Of a stretch of 37,607 bases of DNA, positions 31,675-37,607 are shown piece by piece. The position numbers and the translations under genes were made by a program. Origin of the DNA: Kribbella antibiotica (GTDB lineage Bacteria > Actinomycetota > Actinomycetes > Propionibacteriales > Kribbellaceae); assembly GCF_004349055.1 (NCBI RefSeq), contig NZ_SMKX01000080.1:1-37607 (forward strand), in the 5' to 3' direction. The notes beneath the pieces were generated by a model, which saw only the letters and a program-made list of their open reading frames with translations, was not told the DNA's origin and ran no database searches. Position 1 is the first letter of the stretch. Each line of letters begins with the position of its first letter.

Positions 31675-33734
31675 AGCGCCAGCTCCGGCTGGAGCTTCTT
31701 GGCCGGCCACACCCGCTGCTTGCGAGCAGCCAGGGTGGAGGCGGCCAGCGCTACGGCGAACCAGGCGGCTAGGGCCAGCAGGTCCTTGCCGAGTGAGGCG
31801 GTGGAGCCGCCATACATGAGGTGGCGGACGCCGTCGATCGCGTAGCTCATCGGCAGCGCGTGGTGGAAGAAGTACAGCGGGGCGGGGATGGTCTGCCACG
31901 GGAACGTTCCGCCCGCGCTGACCAGCTGGACGACCATCATCACGAGGCCGAGGAACTTGCCGATGGCACCGAACCACGAGGCCAGTGCGTGCAGGATCGC
32001 GACGAAGGTGACCGAGGTGATGATCAGGAAGCCGACGGTCAGCCACGGGTGTGCCGCGTTGATGCCGAGGCCGAGTGTCACTGCGGTGAAGACCAGTGTC
32101 GCCTGGATCGCTCCGAAGATGGCGGGCGGCAGCCAGCCGCCGAGCGCCACCCGGAACGGCGACTGCAGGCCGGCCAGCGCCCGCGGGGACAGCGGCCGCA
32201 CCAGCAGGAAGAGCACGTAGGCGCCGATCCAGCAGGCGAGGCAGAGGAAGAACGGTGCCAGACCGGCGCCGTAGCTCTCGGCCTTCGCCTGGGAGATGTT
32301 CTGCAGGCCGACCGGTGCGCCCAGCGTCTCGGCGACTGCCTTGCGCTGCTCCGCGGTCGGGTTCGGGATCTCCTTGACGCCCTTGGCCAGTCCGGTGTTC
32401 AGCTGGGTGGCGCCGTCCTTCAGCTTGGTCACTCCGGTGGCCAGGCTGTTCACACCCGTCAGGAGTTGGCCCTGACCGGCGACAGCCTGCTTCTCACCGG
32501 CGGCCAGCTGGTTCGCACCGGACTGCAGGGTCGTCAGACCGGTCTTTAGCTGCGTGGCGCCACTGTCGAGCTGCTGCGCGCCGTTGGCTGCCGCACTGAT
32601 GCCGTTCGTCAGCGCCGGTGTGGCCTTGGCTAGCGCCGCAGCGCCGTTGGAGACCTTGCGGGCGCCACCGGCGAGCTGGTTGAGCTGACCCGACGTCGAC
32701 TGGATCTTGGTGTTCGCCCGGACGACCGGACCGCGCAGCTTGGCGGTCTCGGCGAGGATGAGGTTGATCTGGTGGTTGCTGAGGCCCTGTGCCTTCAGAC
32801 GGGCAGCGAGCGTCTTGTCGAAGGCCTTGAGGTCCCCGACCAGCGCGTTCGACGCAGTGGCGACCTGACGGCCCACTCCGGCGATCTTCTCGTTGCCGTC
32901 GGCCACCTGGTCGGCGCCGTTCGCCAGCGCCTTGGTCTGCTTCGGGAGACTCGCGGTCTTGCTCTTGAGCGTGCCCAGACCGTCAGCGAGCTGGTCAGCA
33001 CCGGTGGCCAGTTTGGCTGCACCCTGCTGCGCCTGGCCGGCGCCTGCGGCCAGCTTGGTCGCACCGGCGGACAGCTGCTGCTGTGCAGAGTTCAGTTGAC
33101 CCGCACCGGTCTGCAGCTTGCCCACACCAGTGGACGCCGTGCCCAGACCGTCCTGAAGCTGTGCAGCACCCGAGGCGGCCTGGCTGACCTGACCGTGGAT
33201 GGTGTTGTAGCCGGCCAGCAGCTTGCTCGCCGCCGTCTCGCTCACCTGCGATGCCACAGTCTTGGTGACCTGGGCAACTACCTGGTTGGCGATGGTGTGC
33301 GCGATGTAGTTGTTCGCGTCGTTGGTCAGCAGCTCCAGGTTTGCCTGCCGCGGCTTGAATTCCGCACTGGAGGCCAGGTCGCCGGAGAACGTCTTGGGCA
33401 GCACCAGGGCGAACTCGTACTTGCCGTCCGAGACGCCCTTGGTCGCCTCGCCCCGGGTGACCTGGTGCCAGCCGAAGCTCTTCGACTTGACCAGCTCCTC
33501 GGCCACCTGCGGCCCGACGTTCAGCTTCTCGCCGGTCGCCAGCGTGGTGCCTTCGTCCTCGACCACGACCGCGGTCGGGATCTGGTTGAGCCGGCCGTAC
33601 GGATCGTGGTTCGCGTAGAGATACAGGCCGCCGTACAGGACCGGGACGAGCAGCAGGGCAATCACGGCCAGCTTGGGCAGCCGGCCGGCGGTCAGCCGCC
33701 GCAGCTCACTCAGGGCCATCCGGAGCGCGGTCAC
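31671..33734 (-). CDS. YhgE/Pip-family membrane protein (ABC-2-type)
   Basis: 687 residues. One N-terminal membrane helix (LAVIALLLVPVLYGGLYLYA), then the YhgE/Pip N-terminal domain (DPYGRLNQIPTAVVVEDEG), then about 350 residues of alanine/glycine-rich heptad-like repeats (GATKLAAGAGQAQQGAAKL, GADQLADGLGTLKSK, repeated) expected to form a long extracellular coiled coil, then five or six C-terminal helices (YVLFLLVRPLSPRALAG, FLIITSVTFVAILHAL). Relatives include phage infection protein, type VII secretion partners and lipid/MmpL-like exporters. It overlaps the upstream partner by ATGA on the minus strand. Substrate unknown. Confidence 0.85.
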   Translation of the reverse strand: MTALRMALSELRRLTAGRLPKLAVIALLLVPVLYGGLYLYANHDPYGRLNQIPTAVVVEDEGTTLATGEKLNVGPQVAEELVKSKSFGWHQVTRGEATKGVSDGKYEFALVLPKTFSGDLASSAEFKPRQANLELLTNDANNYIAHTIANQVVAQVTKTVASQVSETAASKLLAGYNTIHGQVSQAASGAAQLQDGLGTASTGVGKLQTGAGQLNSAQQQLSAGATKLAAGAGQAQQGAAKLATGADQLADGLGTLKSKTASLPKQTKALANGADQVADGNEKIAGVGRQVATASNALVGDLKAFDKTLAARLKAQGLSNHQINLILAETAKLRGPVVRANTKIQSTSGQLNQLAGGARKVSNGAAALAKATPALTNGISAAANGAQQLDSGATQLKTGLTTLQSGANQLAAGEKQAVAGQGQLLTGVNSLATGVTKLKDGATQLNTGLAKGVKEIPNPTAEQRKAVAETLGAPVGLQNISQAKAESYGAGLAPFFLCLACWIGAYVLFLLVRPLSPRALAGLQSPFRVALGGWLPPAIFGAIQATLVFTAVTLGLGINAAHPWLTVGFLIITSVTFVAILHALASWFGAIGKFLGLVMMVVQLVSAGGTFPWQTIPAPLYFFHHALPMSYAIDGVRHLMYGGSTASLGKDLLALAAWFAVALAASTLAARKQRVWPAKKLQPELAL

Positions 33735-34363
33735 GCCTTCATCTCCTCAACTTGATCAGCGGGTACGTCGAGCAACCTGGCGGACGTATCTGCGCACGTG
33801 ATCAGGACTCCGTAGCCCCGGTCGGCCAGATCCCGGCCCAGCGCGTACCACTCGTGCGGATCGCCACCATGGCGGTCGGGCATCGTCAGAATGACGACCT
33901 TCACGTCCGGCCGGGCCACGGTCAGCTCTGCGAGCAGTCTGGTGCGGGCGGCAACGGGGAGGTGCTCGAAGCGCTTGTCGGCGTGCTCGGCGGCGCCGTG
34001 CTCCGTCAGCCACTGCAGTACGGCCTTCCGGCCGGCTTTGTGGCCGGCCATCGCCAGCTCCTCGCCGACAACCGTCTGAACAGGCAGTGCGTCGTCCGGC
34101 TCGGTGATCCCTGGCGCGTCGACCACAGCGACCCGGCGACGCAGCACTGCGGGATCTGAGGAGCCCTGGAGGGTGACCTCGCCGGTATCCGGCTTGAGCC
34201 GCCCGGAGAGCGCCAGCGCGGCAGCAACGTGCGCGGGGCCGGGGTAGCCGGTCAGCAGGATGACCTGCTTCTCGTCGACCGACACCGACGTGCCGGTCAG
34301 CATCGGCGCGTGCGGACCGAACACGCTGACCCCGGTGGCCTCGAGCTGCATCTTGAGCTCCAT
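33731..34363 (-). CDS. ABC ATPase-like protein with degraded catalytic motifs
   Basis: 210 residues shaped like an ABC ATPase but missing its key residues. The Walker A region is GYPGPAHVAAALALSGRLKPD (about 39-59), with GPAHV in place of GxGKS/T. The signature LSGGQ is replaced by LPVAARTRLLAELTVARPD, and Walker B reads VKVVILTMPDRHGG without the DE pair. It probably cannot hydrolyse ATP and may serve as a structural partner of the YhgE protein, whose gene overlaps its end. The start is ATG 34363 or, with GGAG better placed, ATG 34351. It is divergent from a TetR gene with tandem palindromes. Confidence 0.7.
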   Translation of the reverse strand: MELKMQLEATGVSVFGPHAPMLTGTSVSVDEKQVILLTGYPGPAHVAAALALSGRLKPDTGEVTLQGSSDPAVLRRRVAVVDAPGITEPDDALPVQTVVGEELAMAGHKAGRKAVLQWLTEHGAAEHADKRFEHLPVAARTRLLAELTVARPDVKVVILTMPDRHGGDPHEWYALGRDLADRGYGVLITCADTSARLLDVPADQVEEMKA

Positions 34364-34381
34364 CTTTTTCTCAGGCAGTTC

Positions 34382-34413
34382 AATACGGTTGTGTATTCAA
34401 TACAGAACTGTAT
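34382..34413. promoter_or_regulatory. tandem palindromes, candidate TetR operator
   Basis: Two dyads lie side by side: AATAC-N6-GTATT at 34382-34397 and ATACAG-AA-CTGTAT at 34400-34413. They fill the gap between the divergent ATPase-like and TetR genes. TATCCT at 34411-34416 fits a -10 box ending 6 bases before the tetR ATG, with TTGTGT (34389-34394) as a possible -35, which would again give a leaderless mRNA and place the operator on the promoter. Confidence 0.65.
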
Positions 34414-34422
34414 CCTACTCTT

Positions 34423-35034
34423 ATGGAAACACCCAAGCGCAGTCGTACCGCCACCCGGGCCCGCTTACTGGAAGGCGCGCTGGAAGTCTTCGCCGAGCGC
34501 GGCTTCGCCGGCGCCTCCGTGGAGGACATCTGCGACCAGGCCGGGTTCACCCGAGGGGCGTTCTACTCGAACTTCGGCTCCAAGGACGAGCTGGTCCTAG
34601 CGTTGTTCCAGGCAACGACCGACCGGCTGCTCGAGCAGATCGAGGCGCTGCTCCCCGATCTCGCGAATCAGCCCGGCACGCTGCTGGACGCCGTACTGGG
34701 GTTGCTCGACGAGGCTATCGGCGATCAGCGGCAATGGCACCTGATCTCGACAGAGTTCACTTTGCACGCGTTGCGCAATCCCGACGCGGCGCGGGCGCTG
34801 AATGAGCAGCGCGCGATGTTTCGGGCCAGCCTGACCCGGTTGGTCGAGGAGATTTCGGCTGCGAGTCACCTGCAGTTCAGCGTGCCGGCCGAGCAGTTCG
34901 TGCGGCTCGTGATCGCGGTGCACGAGGGCGCGCGCTCACAGAGCCTGCTCGAGCCGTCCGACGTGCCCGCGGGTTCACTCGAGCACGCCTTCCTGCCGAT
35001 CGTTCTCGACGCGGTCAGTCGACCTTCACGCTGA
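34423..35034 (+). CDS. TetR-family regulator of the YhgE-type operon
   Basis: 203 residues. The helix-turn-helix is at about 29-51 (AGASVEDICDQAGFTRGAFYSNF), with the YSNF ending typical of AcrR-like members. The long helical C-terminal domain (HLISTEFTLHALRNPDAARAL) is similar to TetR_C_6-type regulators. It is divergent from the ATPase-like/YhgE pair with tandem dyads between, so it should repress them and itself. No Shine-Dalgarno sequence precedes ATG 34423, consistent with a leaderless start. Its 3' end overlaps the convergent molybdoenzyme gene by 20 bases. Confidence 0.88.
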   Translation: METPKRSRTATRARLLEGALEVFAERGFAGASVEDICDQAGFTRGAFYSNFGSKDELVLALFQATTDRLLEQIEALLPDLANQPGTLLDAVLGLLDEAIGDQRQWHLISTEFTLHALRNPDAARALNEQRAMFRASLTRLVEEISAASHLQFSVPAEQFVRLVIAVHEGARSQSLLEPSDVPAGSLEHAFLPIVLDAVSRPSR

Positions 35035-36574
35035 TCGTGTGCAGGCCGGTCGAGCCATCCGGTGCCGGCGGCGCGGAGGCCTCGATCTGCGGAGTGCCCT
35101 TCGCATCGACCGCGCGCACCTGCAGGATGTGCGTGCCGCGCGGTGCGTCCCAGCTCCAGTGCCATTGCCGCCAGGTGTCGGTCGACGCGTCGGCGGCCAG
35201 TGTCGTTTGTTGCCAAGGGCCACCATCGACGCGGACCTCGACCTTCGACACCCCGACATGCTGGTCCCACGCCACGCCGGCCACGGTCGTCGGTCCGGCG
35301 GTCACCTTCTTGCCGAGCGGTACGTCGATCCGCGACGACAGCTTGATCGGCCCGAGCGCCGACCAGCCGCGCGGCGTCCAGTACGCCTCGAACTGATCGA
35401 ACCGCGTCACCTCGATGTCGACCAGCCACTTCGTCGCCGACACATACCCGTACAGACCCGGTACGACGATCCGCACCGGGAAGCCGTGTTCGACCGGCAG
35501 CGGCTCACCGTTCATCGCGAACGCGAGCATCGACTGGCGATCGTCGAGCAGCGTACTGAGCGGCGTACCGGCGGTGAAGCCGTCCTTCGACATCGACTGG
35601 ATCGCATCGGCGTCCTTCGACGGCTCGGCCTCTTCGAGGAGATCCTTGAGCAGAACGCCGGTCCACAACGCGTTCCCGATCAGGTCACCGCCGACCTCGT
35701 TGCTCACGCAGGTCAACGTGACCCACTTGTGCACGACCTGACGCTTCAGCAGGTCGTCGAACGTCAGATTCAGTTCCTTGCCGACCATGCCGTGGATCCG
35801 CAGCTTCCAGTCCGACGGCATGATCTGCGGGACCGACAACGCGGTGTCGATGCGGTAGAAGTCCTCGTTCGGCGTCGCCCACGGCGTCGCGCCCTCAGCC
35901 TGCGCGCCGGGAGGTGGGTCGAGCGACGGCGGTTGCGGGATGGTCAGATCCCGGCGGGCGTCGGCGACCGCCGTACGGTTGCCGCCGACCACCTTCCCGA
36001 GCGCGCCGATCGCGACCGCGCCGAGCCCGACCCCGGCCGACAGTTGCAGGAAGCCCCGGCGGCTGGGGCCGTCATCGGGGAAGTCGAGGAGTGGCTCGAG
36101 TCGCGAGGTGTAGAGCCTGAGGATCCCGAGTGCGGTCAGACCAGCGACTGCCGACGGGACGAATCCGGTTTGGCCAGCGTCCGCACGGGTCATCGCGGCC
36201 GCAACGGCCACCCCACCCAGTACGACGACCACCAGCGCGCCGGCCCAATAGCGCCGTACGGCGAGGATGCCGCCAACCGCGGCGAGCGCCAGCAGGACGA
36301 CCAGAATGCCGACGCGGAGCGCGGTCTTGTCGTTCGTGCCGAACCAGGAGATCGCGAGTTCTTTCAGCCACGGCGGCACGCGATCGATGAAGGCCGAGCC
36401 GATCGCTACGACCGGAGTCTGGGACGTGCCGAGGACACCGGCGGCCACATTGCCCACGGCCAGACCTGCGAGAGCGGCCAGGATGCCGCCCACCGCACCA
36501 CGCCATCGGGTCGCCCGGCGACCGTCGGCTTGGCGTTCGGTCTGTTGCTCGCGCTCGGCCAGCTTCTGATTCAC
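35015..36574 (-). CDS. polytopic molybdopterin oxidoreductase (sulfite oxidase family) with internal Tat motif
   Basis: 519 residues. Four hydrophobic segments (about 26-46, 88-104, 110-128, 138-153), then a twin-arginine motif SRRGFLQ at 171-177 followed by a fifth helix (178-197). The catalytic domain follows: the molybdenum ligand Cys289 is in WVTLTCVSNEVGGDLIGNALW, then FPVRIVVPGLYGY, and a C-terminal Ig-like dimer domain (VAWDQHVGVSKVEVRVDGG). The last helix is therefore probably inserted by Tat after cofactor loading, placing the enzyme outside. GTG 36574 has AAGG 7 bases upstream. The electron donor or substrate is unknown; sulfite, methionine sulfoxide or other small molecules are possible. 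Confidence 0.85.
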   Translation of the reverse strand: MNQKLAEREQQTERQADGRRATRWRGAVGGILAALAGLAVGNVAAGVLGTSQTPVVAIGSAFIDRVPPWLKELAISWFGTNDKTALRVGILVVLLALAAVGGILAVRRYWAGALVVVVLGGVAVAAAMTRADAGQTGFVPSAVAGLTALGILRLYTSRLEPLLDFPDDGPSRRGFLQLSAGVGLGAVAIGALGKVVGGNRTAVADARRDLTIPQPPSLDPPPGAQAEGATPWATPNEDFYRIDTALSVPQIMPSDWKLRIHGMVGKELNLTFDDLLKRQVVHKWVTLTCVSNEVGGDLIGNALWTGVLLKDLLEEAEPSKDADAIQSMSKDGFTAGTPLSTLLDDRQSMLAFAMNGEPLPVEHGFPVRIVVPGLYGYVSATKWLVDIEVTRFDQFEAYWTPRGWSALGPIKLSSRIDVPLGKKVTAGPTTVAGVAWDQHVGVSKVEVRVDGGPWQQTTLAADASTDTWRQWHWSWDAPRGTHILQVRAVDAKGTPQIEASAPPAPDGSTGLHTISVKVD

Positions 36575-36691
36575 ATCTCAACCTTGACGCGGAGGGGCGC
36601 CCGACACCAGCCGAGCGCCCCATCCGTTAGTTCCGGGTAATCCGTTGAAGTTGTACTTGCTGGTTTACTGCTCGCCTTGGTGCGCTCTTTG

Positions 36692-37219
36692 TCAGAGTGC
36701 GGGCCGGCCGTTGGGCCAGCGCCGTGCGTTGTCCCGGACCCGGCGCAGCTTGCCGAGCACGACGTCGCGCTCGTCGGACAGCTGCGACATCCACAGGCTG
36801 TCGATCTCCAGGAGGTGATCCGGCAGTGCTTCACGCAGCCGCCGCTTCCCCTCCTCGGTGAGCACCGCGTACGAACCGCGGGCGTCGTCAGGACATGGCT
36901 CACGTCGAACCAGGCCGAGGTTCTCGGCACGGTCGACGAGCCGGGTGATGCCGCCGGTCGTGACGGTCAGCTCCCGGGCCAGGGAGGTCAAACGCTGCTT
37001 CTCCCCGTGGCTGCGGGCCAGCCGCAGCAACAGTTCGAACATTGCCATTTGCAGACCACTGCGCTTGAGAGAGTGCCGCATCAACTGGTCCAGCTCGGCT
37101 GCGGCTTCCCGCAACAGACCGTAGGCCGTGATGACGTCGCTCTCCCAGGGTTCCGCGGCGCGGGTGGGTTCTGCATCGGCGAGCGCTAGGGGCGAGCAAA
37201 GCGAAGGCGCGATGGTCAT
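36692..37219 (-). CDS. MarR-family transcriptional regulator
   Basis: 175 residues. The winged helix-turn-helix is at about 75-122 (QRLTSLARELTVTTGGITRLVDRAENLGLVRR, then DDARGSYAVLTEEGKRRL), with dimer helices on either side. It is preceded by a 25-residue variable tail, so a later start is possible, though none has a better ribosome site. It is the only gene between the molybdoenzyme and the truncated membrane protein, so its target is not obvious; autoregulation is usual. A short dyad lies just upstream. Confidence 0.85.
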   Translation of the reverse strand: MTIAPSLCSPLALADAEPTRAAEPWESDVITAYGLLREAAAELDQLMRHSLKRSGLQMAMFELLLRLARSHGEKQRLTSLARELTVTTGGITRLVDRAENLGLVRREPCPDDARGSYAVLTEEGKRRLREALPDHLLEIDSLWMSQLSDERDVVLGKLRRVRDNARRWPNGRPAL

Positions 37220-37231
37220 GCGCGGACTCTA

Positions 37232-37256
37232 GTAGCTGACGAGTTGACTTCGCTAC
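37232..37256. promoter_or_regulatory. possible MarR operator, GTAGC-N15-GCTAC
   Basis: GTAGC at 37232-37236 and GCTAC at 37252-37256 are complementary, 13 bases upstream of the marR start codon, with a TGAC-GAGT-TGAC core between. Arms are short, so this could be chance. Its position on the likely promoter fits autoregulation. Confidence 0.3.
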
Positions 37257-37429
37257 ACGGGGTGACCTTTTGGCTACAGATCGACCGTCACCCGCAAAGT
37301 TCCTGAGCGTAACCGAGCACCTGGCCAGACCAGTTTGGCGGGTGCCTGTGGATAACTTCCGCGGCGATTCCGGCAATCGGTGCATTCTCTTGGCATGGCA
37401 GGTTTCGACCACAGGCTGGGGGATTCGGG

Positions 37430-37607
37430 ATGAGTGAGAACGACAGCAGCAGACCGTTCGGGCCGGGCTTTGTCGCGGCCGCCATCGTCGTCGCCGCCGT
37501 TGTCCTCTGCGGCATCGTCGTGGTGGTGGCCGGGGGTGGATCCGAGCCCACGCACCTCTCGAATCCCACGGCCGCGGCTGGGGGTGGCCGCGGCCGTGGG
37601 ATTCGAG
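37430..37607 (+). CDS. single-pass membrane protein, cut by window end
   Basis: Only the N-terminal 59 residues are present. MSENDSSRPFGPGF is followed by one strongly hydrophobic segment (VAAAIVVAAVVLCGIVVVVAGG) and a Ser/Thr/Ala/Gly-rich linker. The shape, a short cytoplasmic tail, one helix and a low-complexity linker, resembles the first protein of actinobacterial conjugation- or secretion-like operons, but that is a recollection without alignment. The last 21 bases are the exact complement of earlier bases in the same gene, so residues after about 52 may be an assembly artefact. Confidence 0.55.
   Translation, partial: MSENDSSRPFGPGFVAAAIVVAAVVLCGIVVVVAGGGSEPTHLSNPTAAAGGGRGRGIR
37558..37607. 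repeat. perfect 21-bp inverted repeat ending at the window edge
   Basis: Arms 37558-37578 and 37587-37607 are exact complements with an 8-base spacer (TGGGGGTG). It lies inside an open coding frame, which is odd for a terminator. It may be a genuine hairpin or a fold-back at a contig end. Confidence 0.75.

Overview
High-GC actinobacterial chromosome. Codon bias, Tat-type lipoprotein signals, deazaflavin-type enzymes, GTG/TTG starts and ATGA/GTGA gene overlaps all point to Actinomycetota. The gene mix resembles Kribbella or a related Nocardioidaceae genus, but that placement is an impression and not a measurement. No rRNA, tRNA, insertion sequence, prophage or CRISPR array was seen.

Layout. 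1-6050: assorted housekeeping or unknown genes (methyltransferase, ankyrin protein, a membrane-anchored alpha/beta hydrolase divergent from its likely TetR regulator, an F420-type nitroreductase-like protein, a DUF402 protein). 6056-13384: a polyamine locus with an Lrp/AsnC regulator, a complete PotDABC-type ABC importer and two paralogous FAD amine oxidases flanking it. A long imperfect palindrome between lrp and potD is the likely Lrp operator. 13388-18293: a block of secreted or unknown proteins (thaumatin-like, Fn3-like, small secreted) with a repeat-rich stretch of about 1 kb and the decayed 3' end of a second aminotransferase gene. 18303-22897: a class III aminotransferase divergent from an amidohydrolase and an aldehyde dehydrogenase. 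These read as the downstream steps of putrescine breakdown (oxidation or transamination, then aminobutyraldehyde to GABA).

23004-31674 is the most interesting part. It is a tightly packed run of seven genes: an 886-residue cytoplasmic multidomain protein (amidotransferase-like fold, alpha/alpha-barrel, C-terminal lectin/propeller-like region), a BadF/NAGK-type sugar kinase, NanE (ManNAc-6-phosphate 2-epimerase), an NgcEFG-type amino-sugar ABC importer, and a short neutral-ceramidase-like protein. Sequence matching the DasR/GntR half-site AGTGGTCTA lies in front of both the first gene and ngcE. I infer a DasR-like-controlled uptake and processing pathway for an N-acylated amino-sugar conjugate, entering metabolism as ManNAc and then GlcNAc-6-phosphate. 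No sialic acid lyase, NagA or NagB is present in the window.

31671-37607: a YhgE/Pip membrane protein with a partner that looks like an ABC ATPase lacking its catalytic motifs, their divergent TetR regulator with tandem palindromes, a polytopic sulfite-oxidase-family molybdoenzyme with an internal twin-arginine motif, a MarR regulator, and the start of a membrane protein cut by the window end. The last 50 bases form a perfect inverted repeat ending exactly at the edge.
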